Assembly (NCBI RefSeq): GCF_027409185.1
Contig: NC_084474.1
Coordinates: forward strand, 90,201,005 to 90,265,004
DNA length: 64,000 bases
Direction: 5' to 3'
From: Cynocephalus volans
Taxonomy: Eukaryota > Chordata > Mammalia > Dermoptera > Cynocephalidae
Under the pieces are notes generated by a model. It saw only the letters and a list, made by a program, of their open reading frames with translations. It did not search any database and had not been told where the DNA came from. Numbering within the stretch: the first letter of the stretch is position 1; each line of letters starts with the position of its first letter. Below are positions 44,326 to 55,140 of the stretch, piece by piece. The translations under genes were made by a program, and so were the position numbers.

Positions 44326-44574
44326 ATTTTTTTAACTATTTTTTAATTGAAACATAATTGATTGTATATATTTATGGGGTACAGAGTTGACTATCGGTAT
44401 TTGTGTACAATATGTGACTATCAAATCAATATTACTAGCATGTTCATCATACAAATTGTAGTTGTTGTTTGTGTCCTTTACCCAATTTCTCCCTAATCCC
44501 CTCCCACTCCCCCTTTTCCACCTTTGATAACCATGAGACTGTTCTCTCGTTCTGAAAGTTCAACGTTTTATTGT

Positions 44575-44650
<76 letters not shown>

Positions 44651-44780
44651 CTCAGCTCCCACTTATGAGAGAGGACATTTGGCATTTCTCTTTCTGTGCC
44701 TGGCTTATTTCACTTAATGTAATTTTCTCCAAGCTCATCCTTATTGCTGCAAATGTAAACAAATGTAATTGGAAATATTT
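44326..44780 (-). mobile_element. L1 3' end, antisense, split by (TC)34
   Basis: The plus strand is the reverse complement of the L1 3' UTR and ORF2 end: 'atggggtacagagttgac', 'tgtgactatcaaatcaatattactagcatgttcatc', 'aatcccctcccactcccccttttccacc', then after the TC run 'cccacttatgagagaggacatttggcatttctc', 'gcctggcttatttcacttaatgtaattttctcc' and 'catccttattgctgcaaatg'. It ends where the element was 5'-truncated. The TC microsatellite at 44581-44648 sits in the pyrimidine patch of the UTR. Confidence 0.8.
44581..44648. repeat. (TC)34 microsatellite
   Basis: This is an uninterrupted run of 34 TC units, the longest perfect dinucleotide run in the window, inside an L1 3' end. The Arg/Glu- and Ser/Leu-repeat frames across it are artefacts. 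Confidence 0.95.
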
Positions 44781-45319
44781 TCTGAGACTTTTAAAGGAAA
44801 TTGGTGACAAGAAAAGTGTGGGCTTTGTGATCAGTGCATATTAATTTAGCACTTCCATTTTGGTCTGATTCTTTTTATTTTAGGACACTTGAGTTTATTC
44901 TCCTCTATCACACACAGCTGAGGATATTTGGTAAGTAAGCAGGTCTAACGACATGGTTTTGGTGTCAACATCAAGGTCCAGACACCTCTGTTGTTTATGG
45001 GGCAGAAACCATGTGTCCAGTTCTGACAAGTAAGTCTCTCCTAGTTTTTTTGTCCCAGACACCCCCATGGATTTTGCATATCTTACTGTTTAGTTGCCTT
45101 GGTTTTTGTTGTCAATTATATCTTGTAATAATTTACCATTATACCTACTAACAAACAAATTTGGTTTTACTATTTCAAGTTCCAGCTGAGATGCCAACTT
45201 CTTAAAACTACGGTTAAAATGATCTCCTCTGTGAACAATGAGGTGCAAAAAGCAACTGTAGTTTCATGTCCCTATTTTTTTTTTTATTATTATTCTGTCA
45301 TGTATTATACCTATGTGTA
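44781..45319. other. Unique non-coding sequence
   Basis: No gene or transposon is recognised. A T run occurs at 45278-45286. Confidence 0.35.
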
Positions 45320-45545
45320 CCAGCAACTATGCTAAGGACTTTGTGTAACTCCTTCACTTAATCATCCTAATAACTCTAAGAGGAGATAATGGGACGCTAT
45401 CATTATCATCATCATAATTTTCATCATTATCATCACCATTTTAAGGTGAGGAATTCAGAAAGTTTAAACATTCCTAGCATAATGAGGCATCTGAATGATA
45501 AAGCTAGACTTAAAGCCAGACCTGTCTGAATGTAAAACCCATGCT
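45320..45545 (-). repeat. MIR element, antisense
   Basis: The clear reverse complement of MIR: 'accagcaactatgctaaggactttgtgtaactccttcacttaatcatcctaataactctaagagg', a swollen (ATC)n-like patch at 45398-45442, 'ccattttaaggtgaggaattcagaaag' and 'ataaagctagacttaaagccagacctgtctg'. Confidence 0.8.
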
Positions 45546-46592
45546 TTTAGCTATTAAGTGATTTATTCTTAATTGCTCCTAATCTCTGTCTGTGAAGCTA
45601 TATCACCTCAATGCTTGGATAAGACATCACTTCCCCTATAAATCGGTCTTAATCATTGGTCAAGTGAAGACACAAAGGTGTTTGCGTGTATCAGGTGGTG
45701 AGTCACTCTCAGTTTCCTCATAATTAGTCTCATCCTGTATTCTCGTCTTGCCTTAGTGAAAAGGTATGGGCACCACCATCCAAATTCTGAGACATACTGT
45801 TTTTGATGAGTCTTTATATCAAAAAAGAGAAAGAACAGAACACCTATTTTCTCTGCTTTTGTTGGAGAAGTCACTAAGGAAAATAACTCTATCAAAGCTC
45901 CAGGCTCAGGGTTGAGATGTATCAATCAATAAATAATGACATTTAATCAAAAAGAAAGTCTGAATTGATTGATTAAAATCCACCTGGCCATTCTATTTTA
46001 GACCAAAATTTTGTAAATGTCATCAGCTTTTTTAATCTGAAACTGCTCTTATCCTGAGCCCCCCCCCCATTTTTTTTTTAAAGATCCATACTTTCTGGAT
46101 GCCAACAAACAGGATGAAAATAATGAGCATGGGGATTTGGATGGGGAGGAAAGGGGAACATGAATCATCAGATGGAACTCTTGGCTAGCGAAGTATTTGC
46201 ATCCGCAAATGAAAATCTTATTCAAGATTGAAAAAAATGTAACTCATAAATGTTTAATCCACAGAGAAGCGAACAAATTTGATTTGAATTGGGAAGGATA
46301 TTCTTTTGCCAAGCACAGCAGTCTCTAGATATTCATGGATAAATTCATAGTTAGCAAGTTTGAATTTTCATACACTCCCCATGCAACTTATAAATCATTT
46401 TAATATAATGATGTCATCACTTTTTTACATCTTTCTTCACCAAACTCCTCAACAAGAAGATCTACTTTTCAATTCAAGCTCAATATCTGATTAGTGGTGT
46501 GCCTTTAGATAAGGAGCAATTTTCTTGGACTCAGCTGTAAAATTGGTTAATAATTTATGTATAAATATATGGAAACCTTTTAAGATACTGTA
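45546..46592. other. Unique sequence with an octamer inverted repeat
   Basis: No gene is recognised. At 46195-46210 an ATTTGC arm is mirrored by GCAAAT around ATCC, which creates an ATTTGCAT octamer. A 10-C run (46059-46068) and a T run lie near 46060-46080. The 90-codon minus frame at 45653-45925 has no known motif. Confidence 0.4.
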
Positions 46593-46931
46593 CAGGAGAT
46601 TGACAAACTTTTTCTGTAAAGGACCATACAGCAAATACTTTAGTCTTTGTAGGATGTACAGTCTTTATCACAACAGCTCAACTCTGCTTTTGTAGCATGA
46701 AAGTAACCATAGATAAAGTGTAAATTAATAAGCATGGCTATGTTCCAATAAACCTTTATTTAAGATCACTGAAACTTGAATTTCGTATAATTTACACCTG
46801 ACACAAAACATAGTACTTCTTTAGATTTTCTTTAATCATTTAAAAGTATAAAGGTCACTCAATTTGTGAGGGCCAATCAGAAAATGTGGCAGGCCGTATA
46901 TAATCAGTGGGCCATAGTTTACTGACCTCTG
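46593..46931 (+). mobile_element. hAT-like MITE with CAG...CTG ends
   Basis: It starts CAGGAGATTGACAAACTTT and ends AGTTTACTGACCTCTG; the reverse complement of the end, CAGAGGTCAGTAAACT, pairs imperfectly with the start. Internal words ('tttgtaggatgtacagtctttatcacaacagctcaactctgcttttgtagc', 'gctatgttccaataaacctttattta', 'gggccaatcagaaaatgtggcagg') are those of an abundant mammalian hAT MITE. It encodes no protein. The 8-bp duplication is worn away. The antisense sister copy is at 15055. Confidence 0.75.
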
Positions 46932-47589
46932 CTGTCAAAGGGTGTATTTGTAACTGTACATTAAACTTAAAGGTATGTTAAAAAGATAACAAAATTGCAA
47001 ATAAAAAATTGAGAAAAAAAATCTTTGAGATAATATTGTCACAACAGCAAGCAAAAACATATGTCTGGTCTGATTTGTTCAAGGCTGAGACAACTTTTGA
47101 AAATTAATAGGCAAATATTCTGAAAAGTGCCACTCTAAAAATATATGATACTTCATCTAGTTGCAAAAAAAATCTATTTTCATCAGGAAGGAAGCTGAGG
47201 AAAGAAACCTTAAAGATCATATTAATTAAAAATTTGATTTTTTAAATTTTATACGACAAGGAACAGTCATAAATAATTATACAGTACACACCAAGAAATA
47301 AGAATAATGTTTTCATTTTAATCTTTATTACTAAATCTCTTCTGGCATGACATTAGTGGAAAATAAGTAATTTAAGAGTAATGCAAAATTAATTAATTAA
47401 TCTCTACCAAGGTAAAAATATATTTTCACGATTTTTCTACGATAAAAGCTACTTATTTTAACTGAGAAGAATTTCCTTTTTAGGTCATATGAAGAATAAA
47501 CTCTGAATTTGGTTTAACAGCTAAGAAGAATAAATTCTAAATTTTGAGAACAGAAAATAATGTGAATATTTGATGATTCAGATTTAATT
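46932..47589. other. Unique AT-rich sequence
   Basis: No gene or transposon is recognised. There are short TTAATTAA words near 47388-47401. Confidence 0.35.
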
Positions 47590-47750
47590 CCCATTTATTT
47601 ACTGCCTTTTCTAAGCCAGTTAATACACTAAAGTTTTCTACCTGACCTCTTATTTAATCTTTAAAATACCCTTTGTAGTAGATTCTAATGTTTCAATTTT
47701 ATAGGTGAACAATAGGCTCAGAAATTTTCATTAACTTGTTGCTACCTCCT
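47590..47750 (-). repeat. MIR fragment, antisense
   Basis: 'actgccttttctaagccagttaatacac', 'gacctcttatttaatctttaaaatacc' and 'tttcaattttataggtgaacaataggctcagaaa' follow the reverse complement of MIR. Confidence 0.6.
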
Positions 47751-47964
47751 TTTTCCACTTTTCTCCCCGCAATAGAGCGTGGACACACAAAGATGATTGC
47801 CAAAAGAAGAGGAGGTCAATGAAAAGGAAATGAAGGAGACACAATTTGTGGGTGCCCACTTTGAGCAAGGTGTTATGGAAGGCACCAAGCATATTCATTC
47901 ATCAATCTAGTCATTCGCTCATGGAGAATCTTACCTGTGTTGCTCAACACCAAATTGGGTTTGA

Positions 47965-48130
47965 CTCTTACAAGGTAAGCATATTTTATCCCAAATCTCC
48001 AATAGCCTTGCCCACTAGAGGTTATCACCCCTGTTTAATAAACAAAAAAACTAAGACATGAATTCAGGAGCACAAGGTCACAGACCGAGTGTTGATGTCA
48101 AGATTTGAACCTGTTTGTTTGACTTAAGAG
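47965..48130 (-). repeat. MIR fragment, antisense
   Basis: 'cactagaggttatcacccctgtttaataaacaaaaaaactaagacatgaattcaggagcacaaggtcacagaccgag' and 'gtcaagatttgaacctg' correspond to reverse-complement MIR from the 'gaaactgaggc' block to the 'gattcgaaccc' block. Confidence 0.7.
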
Positions 48131-48949
48131 GCTACTCATTCAGACCCCATTGCCATAGAGATAACAGACTCCTTTCTTCAAGTGTCTTCAGTTCCTCTCT
48201 ACACTGTTAGCTCTCTGTTTATTTTCACTCTGACAATGATAAGAAAGGAAGAATATTCCACTGTGCCTAGAAGACGCCCAGTTTTCTGATAATTTTGCAA
48301 ACAGTTCTCTTTGTTTCAGAAATGTGTCTATGGTGAACGGCTACGGATGCTTGACATGAGTTGAAAGTAGGTTTTTATTTGTTTGAAATTATTACGCCAG
48401 CCTTCCTTGACATTTGCTGCTAATTATTCACTGGGAAATGGAGAAATATGTCAACACAACATTTGTCACTGGTTATTTAGAGGCTCAGGTTGACAGATCT
48501 TGGCAGAATCTTTGAAAGATGTATCTGACGTGGTTGCTTTTAGGCTCCTTAATTTCCTTTTATTCTCAAGACTGTAAAATAAATAAAATCTTCAGCTATC
48601 GAGATAGCTACTCACAACAAAGACAAATATTTTGGACAAGGTTAGCAGTCCTACAACCCTGATTGGCAAAGTAGGCAGTCTTGATTTGTTCTTTCTTCTC
48701 TGAAATCCAGGAAAGAAGTCATCCAAGAGGGAGGGAAATTGGTACATTTCAGGCCTGATGGAAATTTCAAGAGTAGGGAATTGGAAGATAAAGTAATTAT
48801 AACGTGTTTCTTTACAATTCCCCACAAACAATGGCCTCAAGGAGAATCCTCCCTACATTTATTTATTCTCTAAGTGATAGGTTAAACCACTAAATTTTAA
48901 ATAAAGTTCTAAAAATATAAACATGGCATCATAAGCTCTGTTTTATCAT
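48131..48949. other. Unique sequence, possible conserved block 48260-48560
   Basis: Bases 48260-48560 contain no recognisable repeat and look like ordinary unique sequence ('tgataattttgcaaacag', 'ttgctgctaattattcactgg', 'caacatttgtcactgg'). This could be conserved non-coding DNA, but that cannot be shown here. No gene is recognised. Confidence 0.3.
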
Positions 48950-49530
48950 GACTTCTCTGTCTCGCCAACCTTGACCGTGTTCTCTCTCATTGCATTTCCT
49001 GTGTTCTGCCTACATTCAAGCTATTCAATTCTGGGGCAGCTGTTGAAATAATACTGCTTGCAGTCCCAGAAGATCTGAATGCAATTGCTCACCCTGCCCT
49101 TACTGACTGACTGAACTTGGTCTACTCACTTAACCTACAAGACTCATTTTCTTTCTTTTTTTTTTTTAATTTAATACACAAATGGGTGTTTAAATCACTA
49201 TTCAACTGCTTTAAACTACCTATAGTAAACTATCTCATTCAAAAGAAAATTCAAAATTCTTGTCACTGCCCCTGACAGTGGTCTCCATGCTATTCCTAGA
49301 AAACACCAAGCTTGCTGCATCTCCGCATCCTTTTTGTTTCTTCTCCTTCCACCCAGAGTTCTCTTTCCTCCAGAGTTCTTACAGTTTCCTACATATTGCA
49401 ATGAAGGGTCTGTTCAAATGTCACATTATTTTGGAGGCCCTTCCCATCCACCTCCCCTCCTGGCAGTCATTAACATCCTCACCTCCTGACAGTATATAAG
49501 TCCATGATAGCAGGGGCTGTTCAGAAAGCA
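48950..49530 (+). repeat. L2-like LINE 3' region
   Basis: Words at 49240-49520 ('aagaaaattcaaaattcttgtcactgcccctgacagtgg', 'gttctctttcctccagag', 'gtctgttcaaatgtcacattattttggaggcccttcccatcc', 'aagtccatgatagcagggg') run in the order of sense L2. A T run with A/T flanks (49159-49170) interrupts it. Confidence 0.6.
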
Positions 49531-52019
49531 GATGCATACAGGAGCAGAAATTCTTTGCTGGGACAATAAATGAGTGCAAGGTGTTCACAATGTTGAAAAG
49601 TGGGCTGGGGTAATTTGCACAGGTCCTCTTTTCATGGTGAATAGTTTGAACTTATATATTATGAGTACAACTCGAACTTATTGAACAGTATTTAGACAGG
49701 GGAACGGCATAATCTGATTTACATATTTAACAAATTGTGCTGGTACAAGATGGAAAATGCATCAGAATGTGCAACAGTAAAAGCAAAGGCATAATTTGAA
49801 AAGCTCTGGGAGGCTTGGGGAACTTAACTCAAGTCTAAACCCACCTGCTTCTACCTCAAGTCCAGGTGGTGACATGCAGACCATTTCAAGTTAAATAAAT
49901 AGAGGGGATGAAATATGGCAATAGACTACTTTATCTCTCTACTCTGGCAGCCAGATGAGCTAGGAAGAAAGCAGTAGAGGATGAAAGGACTAAAACTCTC
50001 CTAAGCCTAACTTTGATTCACATTAGATATCCTTCTTGGGAGCAGGGACACAGTCCAAGTGATTAATGCCAGAATTTGGCCCCATGGTCAAGGAATGCTC
50101 AGTTTGGACAGTGATCCAGCCAGAAGTGAAGGAAGACAGATATACATGATCCAATGAAACAAGATGCAAATATATTTTCAAGAAAGCTTCCATCTCTAAG
50201 TGTGGTACAGGTCACCCAGGAAAAGTTCATTCTGCCCAGGGGTATCCATGAGTCTTAAAACGAGAAATAAAGCCCAAAATAAAGCAGAAGTTTGTTTCTG
50301 CAATAACACTGTAGATGTCAAAGAACAAAATCAGATTCAACCAATAGGGTTAAGATTTGGCTCCTATTCATTCTTCTGGCCACAGGGCAGAGGAAGTGGG
50401 GGAATGAAATAGATAACGTTTTAAGCATCTTATATTTTAACATTGTGTGTCTCAGTGTGTTTGGGCCAAGAAACAACATGAGTTCCAATGAACTCTGCTT
50501 GTCTGCTGGAGCTTGTCAAAAGTTAAAAGAAGAACATGATGAAACATTTGAGGTCAGTATGGTTGCATCGAATAATTTCCACTTTTCCTTACAGAAAAGG
50601 CCTCTAGTGACCTGGAATCTCATGTCTCTGCCCCCAGGTCTGTTTCAGCTTGTGTTTTATGAGAGGGAAAAAAAGCAAATAGTAAATATGTAATAGCGCA
50701 AGATGTTTGGGAAAGCAAGAGAGGAAAGATTGTGGAAGAGATAAGTCAATCACAGTGGTTCCCATAAGGGCATTTTACTCCACAGGGAGCTTTTGGCCAG
50801 ATTGGGAGTCACTTTTGATTCTCAGTGATGTGAAAGGTGCTACAGGCACATGGTGAGTAAAGACCAGGAATGCTGCTGATATCTTGTGATGTGCAGGACA
50901 GTTCCTCCCAGCAAAGAATTAGCTGGTCTGAAATGTGCACAGTGCTAAAGTTTATAAACTCTACTCTGCCAGGTGATGTGAATATGCATTAGTAGGAAAT
51001 AACAAGAAGCAGAGACAATTTTACCCGAAGGTCTTTTTATTTTCCTAGGAACCAATGAGGGCATCTGACAAAGACGAAGGGAGAAGAGAAAGGGGCATGG
51101 GGCAGAAGAGCGAGGCAAAGACTTGAAGTACATAAGTTATAGAAAAGGTAAAGATTTCAGCTGGAGAAATGAAGGATGGCACGGTACTTTTAAGAGTTTA
51201 GTGCTGGCCAGTCAGTCCATTGGACCTAGCATCTCACTTGAAATGACCAACTCTAAACCAGAACCACTATTTATCTACTGCTTATTAACATGCAGTCAGG
51301 GTCCCCATGCTTCTGTGTTCTACACTGGTGCAGGCTGCCTCAGCCCTGGTGAACACTAGCAGGGAGGGCTGGGAGTTTATGAGAATGTGCCCACAAGCTG
51401 TGTCCGAAGTGCAGTCCAGAGAGTCCAGGTAAACCAGCTACCCAGCAGTGACTGTGGAATTAAACTTTCCTCAGAGGTGGGAATTGCATTCCTTTTGGCA
51501 CTGCTCACTGGAGGACACTTTGTCAAGTTCCATGTAGCGGGAAAAAAAAAAAAAATACTCTTCTCCAGCCCGGCACTGGGCCTTGAGTCAACCTAAGTCT
51601 TGAATAAAAAGCACAAGATCACTTAGGCAGTACAGCTGGAACATGCGGGAAACTTAAAAAATATGAAATGGTCTTAACAGGTTTATCTCCCCCCGCCCCC
51701 ACGGAAGTTTCATTAATCATTTGGTGAGGGGTGGTCACAAAGATGCCAAAACCAAGATCTTCACTCTGAATCCTAATATAAGCCGTATAAATTCAACTTA
51801 TACTGAACTTGAACCCCTGCTATCTTCAGCATATCATGCAATATAGAGGTGGGCATACATAGATTCTTAAAATCATTATATAGAGTTAAAGAATGGGTTA
51901 TATGTAGATGAGGTCTGTGGATTTTTACCACTGTATGAAAATATACAATTATGTGATTAAAAAGAAAAACTACACACCTGCATTGTGTTAATAGACAGTT
52001 ATAGACATTCATATTAACT
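49531..52019. other. Unassigned non-coding sequence
   Basis: No gene is recognised. Traces of ancient repeat wording appear near 49640-49760 ('aatctgatttacatatttaac'). An A run lies at 51541-51555. The short frames (for example 50200-50693 and 51123-51596) lack known domains. Confidence 0.35.
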
Positions 52020-52237
52020 GTTTATTCATTCATTAACCTACCCATTCAAAAACATGAATTAGTAACTATATTTCAGAACCTGGGAAATAGAGATTCATCC
52101 ACCCTTTACAAGAACTTTCATGTTGGTACTATGGTTATCTCAGTCGTAAAGACAAATAAAATGAGATTTGTCCTGCCCGAGGTCACATATCTAGTAAGGT
52201 GTAACTTGTAGGCTTTGATTTAAAGTGCAGTTAATCA
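52020..52237 (-). repeat. L2/MIR-like remnants, antisense
   Basis: 'tttattcattcattaacctacccattcaaa' resembles an L2 3' terminus, and 'tgtcctgcccgaggtcacatatctagtaaggtgtaacttgtaggctttgattt' matches the reverse complement of MIR ('cttgcccaaggtcacacagctagtaagtggcagagctgggattc'). Confidence 0.55.
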
Positions 52238-52270
52238 TTTTGTTTGTTTGTTTGTTTGTTTGTTTGTTTT
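52238..52270. repeat. (TTTG)n microsatellite
   Basis: About eight TTTG units directly follow a MIR remnant. On the minus strand this reads (CAAA)n, which can be a remnant retroposon tail. Confidence 0.9.
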
Positions 52271-53015
52271 TCTGCATCATGCTGCTGCACAATAAGACAT
52301 AGCGTAGCACCAAGGAGTTCAACATGGGCGAGGAAGGCAGATGACCTAGCAAATGACTCTAGGGCAAACAAGGCTGCAATGTGACCTACAGCTGAGCTAA
52401 ACCAAGCTCTCTGAGGAAGAAATTGATTCTGAAAGGGGATCCTAAACAGCTTCATGAAGGATGTTGCAAAGGAGTTCACCTGTGTTGTGGAGACCAGATA
52501 GGAATTTCTTGGACATAGCTGGGATGAATATGGAAATTTGTCTCAGACAGAACCTGGCTCTAATTTTTAGTATCTTTTATACTGTTATTTCCCCATATTT
52601 TCAGCTTTGTTACTTACTGAAGAATGATAAAGTGTGCAGCTCTGGTGAGTACACAAAGGGAAGAAGTGTACATGATGGGGCTGAAACCATGAGGAAGGAA
52701 TAGCACCTGCTGGGAGCCAGGTTAGAGAGAGCAGCAGAAATCCAAGTGTTAAAGCCACTGTCCTCAACCCAGCCCAAGAATGAAGCTACAGTTGGAGTGT
52801 TGGGGTATAATGCAGGATTATTTAGTCTCTGGAGAGTCTTCTTCTCATTCTAAACCTTGGTAATTTGGAATATGATTTGGAAGGAAGTTTTCTCTTATTT
52901 TTTATTAACTATGTGGAAACAGGAGATTTCTCTCTCATCCACTTTTCTCCCAAATATCGGTATTGATCATATTCTAGTACACTGATTGGACTATATCTCC
53001 AAAGGACAGAGTTTC
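52271..53015. other. Unassigned non-coding sequence
   Basis: No gene or named transposon is recognised. Short frames at 52461-52767 overlap on both strands and have no known domain. Confidence 0.35.
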
Positions 53016-53020
53016 GTGTG

Positions 53021-53069
<49 letters not shown>

Positions 53070-53093
53070 CTGTTTGTCTGTTTGTCTGTCTGT
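53016..53093. repeat. (TG)n with (TGTT/TGTC)n tail
   Basis: A TG run with two C interruptions passes into tetranucleotide-like TGTTTGTC units, about 78 bases in all. This makes the Thr/His-repeat minus frame. Confidence 0.9.
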
Positions 53094-53330
53094 ATTCTAT
53101 CCACTTATTCTGAGTTTGAGCTGAACTAGACATGGTTCCAAAATGATTCCAAAAAGACCCTGGTAAGGTTTGAGATTCAAACCTCCAAGATTACTAGCAA
53201 TAAAATGATCTTCAATATATTGGTTAGTCTTCCTGCTTTACGTGCATCCTTTAAGGAGCTTGCTAGTAGGATTGACTGCAGATTTGGGCAAGATCAAGGT
53301 TACTTCTGCACTCTATTTTCCTAACCCTAC

Positions 53331-53730
53331 TGCATTGTGCACAAATCCCACATGTCGGGATGGCTCACCTCACAAAGACCATGAGACAGAGACTGTTGCA
53401 ATCAAGCAAGAGGAGTTTATTCCAGCATGCTGGGGTCGCTCAGTCTCCTGGATAGGAGTGGCCCCGAGCCCTTAACACAGGCATTTTTTATACAGTTTTT
53501 AGACAGACTTTTGCAACAGGATGAGTTGTATACTGCTTACGGGTTACCTGAGGTGACCTTTAGATTTATTGGTGGTCTTTAGTGGGCTGGCACACCAATA
53601 AGGAACAGTATATTTCCCAGTCATTTATCTTTCTTGTGGTCAGGCCAGGTGGCCTCTAGATAAGGAGCTGGTCCCTGGAACCAGGTGGTGATTACTCCCT
53701 TCCTGGAATCTAGCGTGCCTGGGCCTGACT
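53331..53730 (-). mobile_element. LTR, family A copy 3 (diverged), antisense
   Basis: It shares the ordered blocks of copies 1 and 2: 'gggatggctcacctcacaaagaccatgagacagagactgttgcaatcaagcaagagg', 'ttccagcatgctggggtcgctcagtc', 'ggccccgagcccttaacac', 'tttttatacag', 'cctgaggtgacctttagatttattggtgg'. On the minus strand a TATA box and an AATAAA signal are present. Beyond about 53600 the U3 region is different: the kB-like array is missing and a distinct segment with 'ccctggaaccaggtgg' is present. No TSD was found, so ends are uncertain. It probably belongs to an older or sister subfamily. Confidence 0.8.
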
Positions 53731-54984
53731 TGACTCTGCTTGGCCTTTACATAACCCCTTAGAAGCTGCCTTACTTAAAATGGCATTAGTTATGTTTTCT
53801 CGTTTTTAGCAAGCATTTGTACAGAAGCAAATTGCGTATGTTAAAGTTATATTTTTCTCTACACTACTTTAATTCCAATAATCCTTTTTTTCCCCACAAA
53901 CCTGTTCTTTGGTTCCACTAATTAATTTAAATCCCATTAACATTTAAGGGATCATGAGCAAGTTATTCTCTTAAAGTTTATAGGGAATTCAAGAAGGTGA
54001 AGTGAGGGTGGGGGTTTTCAAAAATTCCACGTGCTTACACTAAACTCTATTTCTCCCATCTTCTTCCCACAGACTATACTCAAAGTGCCCTTTGTCCACA
54101 CTCCAGAAAACAAAGCATCTGAACACAGCATGCTGAGGGGGCATTCCTTTGATAAAAATTGGAAGGGACACCATTTTTATGTTTGAAAGGAGAAAATGTC
54201 TCCCATTCAAATTCTATTATTTCCTGACTACAGTTAGAACTATTTCATTATTTCTGCAAGGAATTTAATAATGCAGCCATCTCAGCACCATGGTGGTGAG
54301 CTAGATATGTGGGTGTTCAAATGTCCCATATGTTTGTGCTAAACTCAGCCATAGCTAGGTTCAATTTAATGGAAATAGAGAAAGTTGCCTCTCCCTGCAA
54401 TTCTTTCTGTTTATGACAAAGCCCCATTACATGCTGAACCTCAGCAACCAGAAAGTAATGTTGCATATCAAATATGGTCATGGAAGAAGAGCAGTTTCAC
54501 AAAGTGGCTTCGAGAGGAACTGAGTGGTTCCCAACATTGCCCACTTGGGTTAGCAGCTTCTCCAGTCCAATTCCTGTCACGAGAACTTGTGCAAACTACT
54601 GCATTTTCCTGCAAGAATATGTCATCATTAACCATATGTCTTCTTTCCACACTTTTTTTCCAGCAATTCACCATCATTAATTTTTAGTGCTTTTTCCTGA
54701 AGACACTTGGCTCCTATCCAAATGTAATGAGATTGAGATTCGTAAAGTTTGATAATTGTCAGGGGAATAATATCAATGTAATAAAATGCAAGTTTCTTTT
54801 TTGTTTTAATGTCTCTCAGAAATAGTAGATGAACCGACTATGGTCATCTCTGGGTACTCCATATGAGTCAGGACTATTGGGGTCATAAGGAGACCTTAGC
54901 TCAATACCAACCAAGTAGCAGTCATCTTTGATAAATGCCAGGAACACATTAATAATAAGTAATGAATTTCATTATTTTTTACAG
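53731..54984. other. Unassigned non-coding sequence
   Basis: No gene is recognised. Three overlapping frames at 54385-54687 (both strands) lack known domains. Part of the first 150 bases could still be LTR copy 3. Confidence 0.35.
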
Positions 54985-55140
54985 AATAGATTATACCTGC
55001 AAAGAGATCCATTATTTAATTTAAATGGACAAATATTTACTAAACTCCTGAATGGTGACTAATACTGTGCTAGAATTAGTAAAAATAAAATATTAACAAA
55101 TGATGGGTACCTGCTTTCAGAAGATGCCCGGTCACGTTGG
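54985..55140 (-). repeat. L2-like fragment, antisense
   Basis: 'caaatatttactaaactcctgaatggtgactaatactgtgctagaattag' and 'aaaatattaacaaatgatgggtacctgctttcagaagatg' match the reverse-strand wording of the ancient 'ctactatgtgccaggcact' repeat. Confidence 0.5.

Noticed and set aside
44447-44844. Arg/Glu- and Ser/Leu-repeat open frames
   Set aside because: They span a (TC)34 microsatellite and an L1 3' end.
31976-53730. A full-length provirus formed by the three LTRs
   Set aside because: Each copy has its own ends, two have distinct duplications, and no viral coding wording lies between them. They are separate solo LTRs.
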